64,000 nt of DNA from Sphingomonas sp. TDK1 (lineage in GTDB: Bacteria > Pseudomonadota > Alphaproteobacteria > Sphingomonadales > Sphingomonadaceae). A program made the translations under genes and the position numbers. This document shows positions 54,826 through 63,983 of this stretch, one piece after another (the first letter of the stretch is position 1; each line of letters opens with the position of its first letter). The notes under the pieces are model-generated. The model saw only the letters and a program-made list of their open reading frames with translations. It made no database searches and was not told where the DNA came from. The DNA is taken from assembly GCF_001650735.1 (NCBI RefSeq), contig NZ_LXVY01000044.1, forward strand, positions 62,001 to 126,000, in the 5' to 3' direction.

Positions 54826-56967
54826 TTACTTTATGGTCAACCCCGTCCACTTGGCGGCGAACGCCCAGAGATCGGCTGTTTCCTCGATCACCTTGTCGGT
54901 CGGCTTGCCCGAGCCGTGGCCGGCGCGGGTTTCGATGCGGATCAAATGCGGACGGTCGCCGATCTGCGCGTGCTGCAGTGCCGCCGTGTATTTGAAGCTG
55001 TGCCCCGGCACCACGCGATCGTCGGTATCCGCGGTGCTCACCAGGATGGCGGGGTACTCCACGCCACTTTTGATGTTGTGGTACGGGGAATAGGCGTAGA
55101 GCCGCTTGAAGTCGGCTTCCTTCGAGGGGTAGCCGTAATCGTCTACCCAGTAGCGGCCGGCCGTGAACCGGTCGAATCGGGTCATGTCCATCACGCCTAC
55201 TGCTGGCAGTGCCGCCGCGAACAGGTCCGGACGCTGGTTGGTGACCGCGCCGACCAGCAGGCCGCCGTTCGAGCCGCCCTGGATCGCCAATTGCCCCTTA
55301 CCGGTGATGCCTTCCTTGATCAGAAACTCGCCCGCGCCGATGAAATCGTCGAATACGTTCTGCTTGTTGGCAAGGCGGCCGCCGTCGTGCCACGCCTTGC
55401 CATATTCGCCGCCGCCGCGGATATTCGCCACGACAAACGCGCCACCCTGTTCCAGCCAGGCCAGCCTGCCCGCCGAAAAGCCCGGCGTAATCGGGATGTT
55501 GAACCCTCCATAGCCATACAGGATCGTCGGCGCCGGGCCGGTGACGCTCTTCTTCTTGACGATGAACATCGGGACCTTGGTGCCGTCCTTTGAGGCATAG
55601 AAGCGCTGTTCTACCGCATAGTCCTGGGGGTTGAACGCGACCTTGGGCTGCGCCCAGGGCTCGGCTTTGCCGGTCTTCACATCATAGCGGAAGATCGTGG
55701 TTGGATAGTTGAAGCTTGTGAAGGCAAAGAAGGTTTCGCCCTGGTGCGGATGCCCGCCAAAGCCGCTCGCAGTGCCGATGCCGGGCAGGGCCACCTTGCC
55801 GTCGGGGGTGCCGTCCAGCTTGTAACGGCGCACCTCGGTGGCCGCATCGACCATGTAGCTCAATATCAGCCGCTCGCCGACGATTGACTGACCGGCAAGC
55901 GTTTCCTTCTGCTCCGGCACCACTTCGTGCGGCGTCAGGGCAGGATCCGCAAGGTCAATGGTGACGATCCGCTGGCGCGGTGCGCCGTCATCGGTGGCGA
56001 ACCAGAACTTGGTGCCGACATTGCCGATCGGCGACCAGTCATGCTCGAGCGTGCCGATCACAGTCTTCGCCTTCCAGGCGGGATCCTTCAGGTCGACGAT
56101 ATGGACGAGGTTCTTGTTGTCCGTCCCCTCGCTGGTGGTGATCACCAGATAGCGGCCATCGTCGGTGATGCCGGCATAATGGCTCTGCTTGGGGGCGGTC
56201 GGCGTCTCGTAGACCAACTGGTCGGCACCCTGCTGGGTGCCGAGCTTGTGGAAATAGACGCGGTGGTTCTCGTTGAGCGCCTGGAACTTGGCGTCCGCCG
56301 GCGGCTCGGGATAGCGCGAGTAGAAGAATCCGCTGCCGTCCTTTGCCCAGGCGACGCCCATGGTGAACTTGGCCCAGCTCACCGTGTCGCCGGTATCTTT
56401 GCCGGTAGCGACGTCGAGCACCTTGATCGTGCGCCAGTCGGTACCACCGTCCTGGATCGAATAGGCGAGCAGCTTGCCGTCCTCGCTCGGCAACCATTCG
56501 GCGAGCGCTGTCGCGCCGTCCCTCGACCAGCCATTGGGGTCGATCAGCACACGGCCCTGCCCGTCCAAGCTGTCGCGAACGAATAGCACGGCTTGATTCT
56601 GGAGGCCGCTGTTGTGGGCATAGAAATACCGCCCGCCCTGCTGGCTTGGAACGCCGAAGCGCTCATAATCGAACAGCTGCTTGATTCGCGCCTTCAACGT
56701 GTCGCGGCCCGGAAGCGTCGCCAAATAGGCGTCGGTTACCTTGTTCTCCGCCTCGACCCAGGCCGCTACCTCCTTGTCATTACGAACGTCGTTTTCTAGC
56801 CAGCGATAGGGATCGGCGACCTTCACCCCGAACTGTTCGTCCACCACCTCGACGCGGCGGGTTTCGGGATAGGCGAACTTGGTCATCTGCGCGGTGTTCT
56901 CCGGCTTTGTGGTCTGGGCGAAGGCGGGGCTGGCGAGAAGTAACGGCAGGAACAAGGCACGGCGCAT
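54826..56967 (-). CDS. Prolyl oligopeptidase family serine peptidase, exported
   Basis: A 713-residue peptidase with a signal peptide (RALFLPLLLASPAFAQ). The N-terminal beta-propeller (about 30-430) includes DPYRWLEND, and the C-terminal alpha/beta hydrolase domain has YGYGGFN, RGGGEYGKAWHDGG, nucleophile serine in QGGSNGGLL, Asp in TADTDDRVVPGHS and His in AGHGSGKPTDK. It cleaves short proline-containing peptides after proline, here probably in the periplasm. Full family length. Confidence 0.95.
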   Translation of the reverse strand: MRRALFLPLLLASPAFAQTTKPENTAQMTKFAYPETRRVEVVDEQFGVKVADPYRWLENDVRNDKEVAAWVEAENKVTDAYLATLPGRDTLKARIKQLFDYERFGVPSQQGGRYFYAHNSGLQNQAVLFVRDSLDGQGRVLIDPNGWSRDGATALAEWLPSEDGKLLAYSIQDGGTDWRTIKVLDVATGKDTGDTVSWAKFTMGVAWAKDGSGFFYSRYPEPPADAKFQALNENHRVYFHKLGTQQGADQLVYETPTAPKQSHYAGITDDGRYLVITTSEGTDNKNLVHIVDLKDPAWKAKTVIGTLEHDWSPIGNVGTKFWFATDDGAPRQRIVTIDLADPALTPHEVVPEQKETLAGQSIVGERLILSYMVDAATEVRRYKLDGTPDGKVALPGIGTASGFGGHPHQGETFFAFTSFNYPTTIFRYDVKTGKAEPWAQPKVAFNPQDYAVEQRFYASKDGTKVPMFIVKKKSVTGPAPTILYGYGGFNIPITPGFSAGRLAWLEQGGAFVVANIRGGGEYGKAWHDGGRLANKQNVFDDFIGAGEFLIKEGITGKGQLAIQGGSNGGLLVGAVTNQRPDLFAAALPAVGVMDMTRFDRFTAGRYWVDDYGYPSKEADFKRLYAYSPYHNIKSGVEYPAILVSTADTDDRVVPGHSFKYTAALQHAQIGDRPHLIRIETRAGHGSGKPTDKVIEETADLWAFAAKWTGLTIK

Positions 56968-57018
56968 TCAACGGCTCCCCTGAGAATGCGCTCACCCTAG
57001 GGAGCCCCGGCCCGAGCC

Positions 57019-57147
57019 TCAAGCCAGTCCGGTAAGTTCGATAACCCAGGCAAAAGCAGCCAGTGGCGACAGCGCAAGCAGCGCGGCGATCCACGCGCCG
57101 ATGTTGGCGGGGGCAGACACGCGCACCCGCTTGGACTTGCGAGACAT
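57019..57147 (-). CDS. 42-residue membrane protein
   Basis: A small gene reading MSRKSKRVRVSAPANI followed by one hydrophobic segment (GAWIAALLALSPLAAF) and ending ELTGLA. A good ribosome site (GGAG) lies seven bases before the ATG. A basic N-terminus and single membrane helix suggest an inner-membrane miniprotein. Function unknown. It stands alone between prolyl oligopeptidase and the rplQ terminator. Confidence 0.65.
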   Translation of the reverse strand: MSRKSKRVRVSAPANIGAWIAALLALSPLAAFAWVIELTGLA

Positions 57148-57266
57148 GCTGTTTCTCCAGCACCGCCTATCGCGGCGGTACAACCTTCGGCGGCGGAAAT
57201 GGGATCAGCCGGGGAGATTGCAAGCGAAACCAAACTTGGGTTTCGGAAAACAAAACTGCGCAAACG

Positions 57267-57294
57267 AAAAGGGCGGCCGCTGGTGCGACCGCCC
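57267..57294 (-). terminator. Intrinsic terminator of rplQ
   Basis: A ten-base GC stem with one G-T wobble, loop of four, followed by TTTT on the minus strand. It begins 28 bases after the rplQ stop codon. Confidence 0.88.
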
Positions 57295-57321
57295 TCCCCT
57301 TTCGTTCCGAACGAGTGCCGA

Positions 57322-57744
57322 TCAGGCGGTTTCGTCGAAATCCTCGTCCGACAGCACCGGGCCCGAATCCTGGCCCTTGGCCGAGACGTCGCGGTCGACG
57401 AACTCGATGATCGCCATCGGCGACGCGTCCGAAGCGCGGATGCCGGCCTTGATGATGCGGGTGTAGCCGCCGTTGCGATCGGCATAGCGCGCGGCCAGCA
57501 CATCGAACAGCTTCACCAGCTGGGTGTCGTCCATCAGGCGCGCATGGGCCAGACGACGGTTGGACAAGCCACCCTTCTTGGCGAGGGTGATCAGCTTCTC
57601 GACGTACGGGCGCAGTTCCTTCGCCTTGGCGACGGTGGTGGTGATCTGCTCGTGCTTAATGAGCGCGGCGCTCATGTTACGGAACAGAGCAATACGGTGA
57701 GCCGAGGTACGCTGCAGCTTACGACCGCCTACACGATGGCGCAT
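57322..57744 (-). CDS. rplQ: 50S ribosomal protein L17
   Basis: 140 residues beginning MRHRVGGRKLQRTSAHR, with the L17 core FRNMSAALIKHEQITTTVAKAKELRPYVEKLITLAK and NRRLAHARLMDD. The acidic C-terminal extension (SAKGQDSGPVLSDEDFDE) is typical of alphaproteobacteria. GGAAG precedes the ATG. A membrane-protein gene and the rpoA terminator separate it from rpoA, so it probably has its own promoter in 57745-57881. Confidence 0.98.
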   Translation of the reverse strand: MRHRVGGRKLQRTSAHRIALFRNMSAALIKHEQITTTVAKAKELRPYVEKLITLAKKGGLSNRRLAHARLMDDTQLVKLFDVLAARYADRNGGYTRIIKAGIRASDASPMAIIEFVDRDVSAKGQDSGPVLSDEDFDETA

Positions 57745-57881
57745 GGTATCTTCCTTTCGTTCGTCCGGCAGCCGTTCAAGGTACTGCCGACCAGGCGGCG
57801 AAACAGGGCCACCGCCCAAAACCCGAGTCACGATTCCGTGAAGATGCGCCCAAGACCGTAAATCGACTGATTCGTCAAGTC

Positions 57882-58346
57882 CTAGCGAAGCCGTCGGCGT
57901 CGCGACATCCACAGCGCTAGTTGCAGCCCTCCTGCCGCGAACAGGAGCAGGAAGAAGAACGCGCCGAACAACACCGCCGCCAGTGCCACCCAAAATCCGA
58001 ACGGATTGATCGCCCATGATGTGGACGCATCCGTGGCGGTCGAAACGACAATGCGGCCCGACCAGATCGCGCCCGCAGCACGCCACGCGCAGAGGGCGCC
58101 ACCCCAACCACCGACCGCCAGGAAGAATAGTGCGCTCCGGAGGGTACTGCCGCTATTTTCGGACCTGCCGCGCTTTCGCGAGTCAAGCCAGCAGCCCAGG
58201 CTTGAGCCCGCGCCCACGACAAGCAAAAAACACGCACGACCCGCAGCCCACGCCCAATCCAGTCCGAGGCCGTTGGACCATCGATACAGCGCTTCAGCGG
58301 CGAAAATGACGCCGAGCGTGAGGAGGACGGAACCTAGCCGAGCCAC
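57882..58346 (-). CDS. Hypothetical membrane protein between rpoA and rplQ
   Basis: A 154-residue protein with about four hydrophobic segments (4-20, 31-52, 68-92, 115-144) and a basic end (MSRRRRLR). No family recognised. Its place between rpoA and rplQ is unusual, since these are normally adjacent. It lacks a strong ribosome site, but composition and hydrophobic pattern favour a real gene. Confidence 0.6.
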   Translation of the reverse strand: MARLGSVLLTLGVIFAAEALYRWSNGLGLDWAWAAGRACFLLVVGAGSSLGCWLDSRKRGRSENSGSTLRSALFFLAVGGWGGALCAWRAAGAIWSGRIVVSTATDASTSWAINPFGFWVALAAVLFGAFFFLLLFAAGGLQLALWMSRRRRLR

Positions 58347-58416
58347 GACCTCATCTTATCGCGACGCGATGTCTCTGCAACCCAACTCGTCGCGGACTCT
58401 TTGAAGCATCTGCAGC

Positions 58417-58445
58417 AAAAAGGGCCCCGCATCGCCGCGGAGCCC
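58417..58445 (-). terminator. Intrinsic terminator of rpoA
   Basis: Nine-base stem (one G-T wobble) with a six-base loop, followed by five Ts on the minus strand, 33 bases after the rpoA stop. It ends the rpsM-rpsK-rpoA transcript before the membrane-protein gene and rplQ. Confidence 0.88.
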
Positions 58446-58477
58446 CTTCTGCACCTTCAGTCGAAGCGGAGATGGGC

Positions 58478-59545
58478 TCAGCCCATGATCTCCTGCTCGA
58501 GCTTCTTGGCCATTTCCTCGATATTCTCAGGCGGCCAGCCCGGGATTTCCATGCCCAGGCGCAGGCCCATGCTGGAGAGGACTTCCTTGATCTCGTTGAG
58601 CGACTTGCGGCCGAAGTTCGGCGTGCGCAGCATCTCGGCTTCGGTCTTCTGAACCAGATCGCCGATATAGATGATGTTGTCGTTCTTGAGGCAGTTGGCC
58701 GAGCGGACCGAAAGCTCCAGCTCGTCGACCTTCTTGAGCAGATAGCGGTTGATCTGCGCGGCATCGCCCGCACCACCTTCCGCCGGCGCCGCTGCTGGCG
58801 CCATGCCGACCGGGGCTGCCCGGGTGATCGACGAATCGTCGAAGTGGACGAACAGCGCCAGCTGATCCTGCAGGATCCGCGCGGCATAGGCCAGCGAGTC
58901 CTCCGGGGTCACCGTGCCGTCGGTCTCGACAGTCAGCGTGAGCTTGTCGTAATCGAGCTCCTGGCCGACGCGGGTGTTCTCGACCTTGTACGAAACCTGG
59001 CGGACCGGGCTGAACAGCGCATCAACCGGGATCAGGCCGATAGGCGCATCCGCCGGGCGGTTCGCGGTGGCGGGCACATAGCCCTTACCCACGTCCGCGG
59101 TCAGTTCCATGTTCAGCGTCGCGCCGTCGTCGAGGTGGCAGATCACCAGCTCGGGGTTCATCACTTCGATGTCGCCCGAAACCGCGATATCACCCGCCTT
59201 CACTTCTGCCGGGCCGGTGGCCGACAGCTGGAGACGCTTCGGGCCTTCGCCCTGCATCTTGAGCGCAATCTGCTTCACGTTGAGGACGATGTCGGTCACG
59301 TCCTCGCGCACGCCGGCGAGCGACGAGAATTCGTGCAGCACGTTCTCGATCTTGATCGAGGTGACCGCCGCGCCCTGCAGCGACGACAGCAGCACGCGAC
59401 GCAGCGCGTTGCCGAGCGTGAGGCCGAAGCCACGCTCCAGCGGCTCGGCGACGAAGGTCGACTTCCGCTTGGGATCGCCACCGGGCTTCTTCTCGAGGCC
59501 GTTGGGCTTCTTGAGTTCCTGCCAGTTCTTAGCGTTGACCGACAC
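58478..59545 (-). CDS. rpoA: DNA-directed RNA polymerase subunit alpha
   Basis: A 355-residue alpha subunit. N-terminal assembly domain: FVAEPLERGFGLTLGNALRRVLLSSLQGAAVTSIKI, PVDALFSPVRQVSYKVENTRVGQELDYDKL. The C-terminal domain that binds UP elements and activators: LSVRSANCLKNDNIIYIGDLVQKTEAEMLRTPNFGRKSLNEIKEVL. It lies 99 bases after rpsK; rpsD is absent between them, as is usual in alphaproteobacteria. Confidence 0.98.
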   Translation of the reverse strand: MSVNAKNWQELKKPNGLEKKPGGDPKRKSTFVAEPLERGFGLTLGNALRRVLLSSLQGAAVTSIKIENVLHEFSSLAGVREDVTDIVLNVKQIALKMQGEGPKRLQLSATGPAEVKAGDIAVSGDIEVMNPELVICHLDDGATLNMELTADVGKGYVPATANRPADAPIGLIPVDALFSPVRQVSYKVENTRVGQELDYDKLTLTVETDGTVTPEDSLAYAARILQDQLALFVHFDDSSITRAAPVGMAPAAAPAEGGAGDAAQINRYLLKKVDELELSVRSANCLKNDNIIYIGDLVQKTEAEMLRTPNFGRKSLNEIKEVLSSMGLRLGMEIPGWPPENIEEMAKKLEQEIMG

Positions 59546-59644
59546 GGGCTTTCCTCATGTTGGGCGGGGAAGAGGCATTCCCCGCCAGGTAACTACTGCA
59601 AGACCGCAGACCCGCCTCAGGGCCCGCGGTGCAAGCAGGACGTA

Positions 59645-60034
59645 TCAGACGCGACGACGCTTCGAGGGGCGCACACCATTGTGCGGGATCGGCGTCACGT
59701 CCCGGATCGAGGTGATCTGAAAGCCGACGGCCTGCAGCGCGCGGAGTGCCGACTCACGGCCCGAACCCGGACCCTTGACTTCGACCTCGAGGGTGCGAAC
59801 GCCGTGCTCGGCGGCCTTGCGGCCGGCGTCTTCGGCGGCGACCTGGGCTGCGTACGGGGTCGACTTGCGCGAGCCCTTGAAGCCCATCATGCCGGCCGAC
59901 GACCAGCTGATCGCGTTGCCCTGCGCGTCGGTGATGGTGATCATGGTGTTGTTGAAGCTGGCGTTCACATGCGCGACGCCGGCGGTGATGTTCTTGCGTT
60001 CGCGACGGCGAATACGCTGCGGTTCACGTGCCAT
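59645..60034 (-). CDS. rpsK: 30S ribosomal protein S11
   Basis: 129 residues: MAREPQRIRRRERKNITAGVAHVNASFNNTMITITD, SSAGMMGFKGSRKSTPYAAQ, ending SIRDVTPIPHNGVRPSKRRRV, the universal S11 C-terminus. It follows rpsM after about 80 bases and precedes rpoA. Confidence 0.98.
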   Translation of the reverse strand: MAREPQRIRRRERKNITAGVAHVNASFNNTMITITDAQGNAISWSSAGMMGFKGSRKSTPYAAQVAAEDAGRKAAEHGVRTLEVEVKGPGSGRESALRALQAVGFQITSIRDVTPIPHNGVRPSKRRRV

Positions 60035-60113
60035 TTGGAATTTCCTGACCTAGAAGCTTGGTGCCTGGAGGCGCTGGGCCTCAGGGGAAGAAGTGCGCGC
60101 TGGGAAGCGCTGC

Positions 60114-60482
60114 TTACTTCTTCTTGCCGGCGATCGGCTTGGCCTTGCCCTTGCGGGTGCGAGCATTGGTGTGCGTGCGCTGGCCGCGGACCGGCAGGCC
60201 CTTGCGGTGACGCAGGCCGCGATAGCAGGCCAGGTCCATCAGGCGCTTGATGTTCATCGCCACCTGGCGACGAAGATCACCTTCCACCGTGTAGCCGGCG
60301 TCGATCGCTTCGCGGATCTGCAGCACTTCCTGGTCGCTCAGGTCCTGCACGCGGCGCTCCGGCGCGATGCCGAGCTGCGTGGTCAGTTCCTTGGCCTTTG
60401 CGGGGCCAATGCCGTGGATATACTGCAGCGCGATGACGACGCGCTTGTTGGTCGGGATGTTAACACCCGCAATACGTGCCAT
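60114..60482 (-). CDS. rpsM: 30S ribosomal protein S13
   Basis: 122 residues: MARIAGVNIPTNKRVVIALQYIHGIGPAKA, helix-two-turn-helix region, and the basic end GLPVRGQRTHTNARTRKGKAKPIAGKKK that reaches into the decoding head. GGGAGA lies eight bases before the ATG. It is the first gene of the rpsM-rpsK-rpoA transcript; the promoter should lie in 60483-60700, where TTGC and TATATAAGG are seen near 60675-60690. Confidence 0.98.
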   Translation of the reverse strand: MARIAGVNIPTNKRVVIALQYIHGIGPAKAKELTTQLGIAPERRVQDLSDQEVLQIREAIDAGYTVEGDLRRQVAMNIKRLMDLACYRGLRHRKGLPVRGQRTHTNARTRKGKAKPIAGKKK

Positions 60483-60973
60483 GAAATATATTCTCCCAGC
60501 TCCACGAGGCACTGCATGGCAGCGGCGCCCCATCTCGTAGCGTTGCCTTCCGAAATGCAGCCGCACGACGCACGCAGGGAGCGCCGCCGTAATCTACTGT
60601 TCCGGAAGTTGGGCGAGATACGGGGCCGCAGGCGAACTGTCAAGCGCCGCGGAGCCAGAAAATGCTGAACCCTCCTTATATAGCAAGGTTCCCGGCAGGC
60701 CAAGCGCGGCGAGGGGTGCGGCGGCGAAGCGCGTCCCGTTTCGGATAGGGGGACGCGGCTGACGCCAAGCTTTAGGGATGAGAGCCCATCGCTACTCCGA
60801 CATTGTCACCCCGGCGGAAGCCGGGGTCCATTGGGGCCTCGCTATCGGCTTTTGCTGCGACCGAGCGGCGAATGAATCCCGGCTTTCGCCAGGATGACGG
60901 CGGCTTGTGGCGGGGAGCGGACCTAGCCGAGGGGCTAGATCGTTAGCGGTCATGTAGATTGAAAGTGGCAGCG
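60483..60973. other. rpsM leader and repeat-containing intergenic region
   Basis: About 490 bases. The right part of the rpsM upstream region holds an AT-rich TATATAAGGAGG stretch near 60674-60686 (minus strand), likely leader or promoter. 60805-60898 is a dispersed palindromic repeat, listed separately. No further gene seen. Confidence 0.6.
60805..60898. repeat. 94-base dispersed inverted repeat, copy 1
   Basis: Outer ends GTCACCCCGGCGGAAGCC and GGCTTTCGCCAGGATGAC are inverted copies of each other with few mismatches; inner parts contain TCCATTGGGG and GAATGAATCCC. A second copy of exactly the same length and plan is at 63801-63894. Confidence 0.8.
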
Positions 60974-61177
60974 TTATCGCTTGCCCGGCTTCCGCTCCTC
61001 GAAAATGATGAACGAGACTGCGCAGTAACAGAGCATCGCAGCGGAAAAGCCGACGCGCCAAATCGTGTCGGCGTGTTCAAGTAAGTTCGGAATGTGCGCA
61101 ATAAGCGCGGTCATAAGCATGACCGCTATCGCGGCGAGCGCAGGTATCAGGATAAGCTTGAGGTAGCGAACCATCAC
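60974..61177 (-). CDS. 67-residue membrane protein
   Basis: Two hydrophobic segments (about 5-28 and 42-58) and a basic tail (FEERKPGKR). No family recognised. The clean alternation of hydrophobic helices and charged ends supports a real inner-membrane protein. Isolated between rpsM and a second small membrane gene. Confidence 0.6.
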   Translation of the reverse strand: MMVRYLKLILIPALAAIAVMLMTALIAHIPNLLEHADTIWRVGFSAAMLCYCAVSFIIFEERKPGKR

Positions 61178-61316
61178 TCTGGTTCCGGCTCTGAGGCTAG
61201 CTTGTGGCCTGTCACCTTCGTTAGCGGCTCATCCCAGCGCACTTCGTCCCAATCTGGCTTCATGTCTGACAAGGTGCACGGTTTCGATCATGTCCGCAAT
61301 TGGGCGTTTAAGGTCT

Positions 61317-61505
61317 TCATCGCACGGCAGGCAAATCGATTTTCACCGCGTGTGTTTGGATCGGCGTCATCAGGAACACCACGGCACTTAGCAGGCCGAC
61401 GACCCCCCAGCCGTACCTGCGCGCACGAAGATCGATTACAGCCTTGACTATGCAGTAGATGGCGGCGGCAAGAGCCCCAATATTCCACAGAAAGAAGGTC
61501 CACAT
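61317..61505 (-). CDS. 62-residue membrane protein
   Basis: Two hydrophobic segments (about 1-23 and 32-50) joined by a basic loop (DLRARRYGW). No family recognised. It lies 112 bases before the terminator of adk on the same strand; a poly-C/G run (61525-61532) sits just upstream of its start. Confidence 0.55.
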   Translation of the reverse strand: MWTFFLWNIGALAAAIYCIVKAVIDLRARRYGWGVVGLLSAVVFLMTPIQTHAVKIDLPAVR

Positions 61506-61586
61506 GGAACGAAGCTATCGCGGCCCCCCCCGAGAACGGCAATGATCGCAAGTGGGCGGGAACAGGCATAGCAATTACCCAGAATC

Positions 61587-61610
61587 AAAAAAGGCGGGGA
61601 TTCCCCCGCC
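61587..61610 (-). terminator. Intrinsic terminator of adk
   Basis: Seven-base stem GGCGGGG/CCCCGCC with a four-base loop and six Ts on the minus strand, eight bases after the adk stop. Confidence 0.9.
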
Positions 61611-61617
61611 CTTCCCG

Positions 61618-62271
61618 TTATCCCTGCCCGTCGAGCACCGCGGCGATCTGCCGCGTCACCTCGTCGATATCGGCCATGCCGTCGACTCGCCGGACCAGCC
61701 CCTTCTCCTCATAGAAGGGCAGGATCGGCGCGGTCTTAGCGCGGTATTCGGCCATGCGCGTGCGCACCGTTTCGGCATTGTCGTCGGGGCGGCGCTTGAA
61801 CTCGGTCGAGCCGCACACGTCGCACACGCCGTCCGTCTTCGGCAGCTTGTACTTGTCGTGATAGCCCTCGCCGCACTTGGCGCAGGTGAAGCGGCCCTCG
61901 ACGCGGTCGACCAGCGCCTCTTCGTTGACCAGCAGCTCGATCACATAGTCGAGCTTGCGACCGCGCTCGGAGAGCAGCCCGTCCAGCGACTCCGCCTGCG
62001 CATAGGTGCGCGGATAGCCGTCGAAGATCGCGCCCTTCTCGCTATCGGCCATGTCGAGCCGTTCGCCGATGATGCCCGAGACGATCTCGTCGGAGACGAG
62101 CTGGCCCGCCTCCATCACTGCCTTGGCCTTCAGGCCCGTGGGCGTCCCCGCCTTCACCGCGGCGCGCAGCATGTCGCCCGTCGACAGCTGCACCATGCCG
62201 CGCTCGGTCTCGAGACGCTTTGCCTGGGTGCCCTTACCGGCCCCCGGCGGACCCAACAGGATGATATTCAA
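61618..62271 (-). CDS. adk: Adenylate kinase
   Basis: A 217-residue kinase balancing ATP, ADP and AMP. P-loop LLGPPGAGKGTQAKRLE, NMP-binding region QLSTGDMLRAAVKAGT, and FDGYPRTYAQAESLD. The long-type LID has four cysteines (CAKCGEGYHD and CDVCGSTEF) forming a structural zinc site. The gene follows secY, the usual alphaproteobacterial order. Confidence 0.98.
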   Translation of the reverse strand: MNIILLGPPGAGKGTQAKRLETERGMVQLSTGDMLRAAVKAGTPTGLKAKAVMEAGQLVSDEIVSGIIGERLDMADSEKGAIFDGYPRTYAQAESLDGLLSERGRKLDYVIELLVNEEALVDRVEGRFTCAKCGEGYHDKYKLPKTDGVCDVCGSTEFKRRPDDNAETVRTRMAEYRAKTAPILPFYEEKGLVRRVDGMADIDEVTRQIAAVLDGQG

Positions 62272-62301
62272 CAGGAGCCTCCCCTAGTACCGCCGCGCCA
62301 A

Positions 62302-63663
62302 TCAGCGCGCGCGGCCGCCCTTCAGCTTCGCCTTCTTGATCAGATCGCCATACTGGTGGGCCAGCAGGTGCGACTGGATCTGCGTCACCGTATCCATGGT
62401 TACGTTGACGACGATGAGAAGGCTAGTGCCGCCCATCAGGAACGGGATGCTCATCGCGGAGAACGCCCATTCCGGGACCAGGCAGATGATGGTCAGATAG
62501 GCTGCACCGATCACGGTGATGCGGGTCAGCACATAGTCGAAATACAGCTCGGTGTTCTTGCCCGGGCGGATGCCGGGGACGAAACCGCCATAGCGCTTCA
62601 GATTGTCCGCGGTCTCCTCGGGGTTGAAGACCACCGCGGTGTAGAAGAACGAGAAGAAGATGATGCCGGCCGCATAGAGCGACATGTAGATCGGCGAACC
62701 GTGGCGCAACCAGATGTTCAGATTGCTGATCAGCTCGCCCCACCAGCCGTCGCCCGCCGACTGGCCGGCGAACTGGGTGATGGTCAGCGGCAGCAGCAGC
62801 AGCGACGAAGCGAAGATCGGGGGGATCACGCCGGCGGTATTGAGCTTGAGCGGCAGGTGGCTGCGCTCGGCCTGCACGCCGCGCGCGGTCTGGCGCTTCG
62901 GATACTGGATCAGGATGCGGCGCTGGGCACGCTCCATGAAGCAGATGAACAGCACTAGGATCGCGACGCCGACGATCACGAAGATCAGGCGCAGCGGATC
63001 GATCGAACCCGAGCGGCCGCTCTCGAACAGCTGGACAAGGGTGACCGGCAGGCGGGCGACGATGCCGGCCATGATGATCAGCGAGATGCCGTTGCCGATG
63101 CCGCGGCTGGTGATCTGCTCACCGATCCACATGAGGAACATCGTGCCGCCGATCAGGCTGACCACGGCGGTGAGCGTGAAGGCAAGGCCGGGCTCGACCA
63201 CCGGGCTCAGGCCTTTGGCGGCACCGGCTGCCTCGAGGCCCTGCACGAGGAAGAAGCCCTGCACGGCGGTGAGCAGCACGGTGCCATAGCGTGTGTACTG
63301 GTTCAGCCGCTTGCGGCCGCTCTCGCCTTCCTTCTTGATCGCGTTGAGCTGCGGCGACAGCGAGGTCGCCAGCTGCACGACGATCGACGCGGTGATGTAG
63401 GGCATCACGCCCATCGCCACGATCGACATGCGCGACAGCGCGCCGCCGGTGAAGTTGTTGAAGAAGTCGAGCACGCCGCCCTGCGTCTGCTGCGCGAGCA
63501 GGCCGAGCGCCGTCGGGTCGATGCCCGGCAGCGGCACATAGCTCAGCATGCGGAAGACGATCAGCGCGCCGAGGGTGAACCACAGGCGCTTCTTGAGGTC
63601 GGTGGCCTTGCTGAACTTCGCCAGATTGATGCTGGAGGCCAGCTGGTCGGCTGCGGATGCCAT
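62302..63663 (-). CDS. secY: Protein translocase channel subunit SecY
   Basis: A 453-residue, ten-helix channel of the Sec translocon. LPGIDPTALGLLAQQTQGGVLDFFNNFTGGALSRMSIVAMGVMPYITASIVVQL, the plug and lateral-gate region, and MERAQRRILIQYPKRQ are all present. Length and start match the family. The upstream 320 bases (63664-63983) hold a repeat and hairpin instead of the tight junction with rplO seen in many genomes. Confidence 0.98.
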   Translation of the reverse strand: MASAADQLASSINLAKFSKATDLKKRLWFTLGALIVFRMLSYVPLPGIDPTALGLLAQQTQGGVLDFFNNFTGGALSRMSIVAMGVMPYITASIVVQLATSLSPQLNAIKKEGESGRKRLNQYTRYGTVLLTAVQGFFLVQGLEAAGAAKGLSPVVEPGLAFTLTAVVSLIGGTMFLMWIGEQITSRGIGNGISLIIMAGIVARLPVTLVQLFESGRSGSIDPLRLIFVIVGVAILVLFICFMERAQRRILIQYPKRQTARGVQAERSHLPLKLNTAGVIPPIFASSLLLLPLTITQFAGQSAGDGWWGELISNLNIWLRHGSPIYMSLYAAGIIFFSFFYTAVVFNPEETADNLKRYGGFVPGIRPGKNTELYFDYVLTRITVIGAAYLTIICLVPEWAFSAMSIPFLMGGTSLLIVVNVTMDTVTQIQSHLLAHQYGDLIKKAKLKGGRAR

Positions 63664-63983
63664 TTCGTATCTTCGTCCCGGATAAGTGACGGGCGCTCCC
63701 CCGCCCTGCGGAGTCGCATATAGGGGTTGTGCGCGGCTTGTCTAATGGCTGCGGGCGCGGAAAGAAACCGGGCGTTGCCCCGACCTTCGCCCAACCCCTC
63801 GTCATTCCGGCGAAAGCCGGAATCCATTGGGGTTACCGGCGCGGCGCCTGCCATGACGTAGTGGCGAATGGATCCCGGCTTTCGCCGGGATGACGGACGT
63901 GGTGGAAGGCGTCGCTCACGACGCGCCTACCAGGCCCAGCACGAAGGAAGGCGGAGCCTTGGGAGCCCCGCCTTCGCATTTCG
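63664..63983. other. Region upstream of secY with repeat and hairpin
   Basis: Contains the second copy of the 94-base repeat (63801-63894) and a long hairpin at 63946-63975 (GAAGGCGG arms, one mismatch inside), which sits just after the upstream stop codon and may terminate that transcript. A secY promoter probably lies at 63664-63760. Confidence 0.55.
63801..63894. repeat. 94-base dispersed inverted repeat, copy 2
   Basis: Ends GTCATTCCGGCGAAAGCC and GGCTTTCGCCGGGATGAC are near-perfect inverted copies, with inner TCCATTGGGG and CGAATGGATCCC. The same plan as 60805-60898. Confidence 0.85.
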
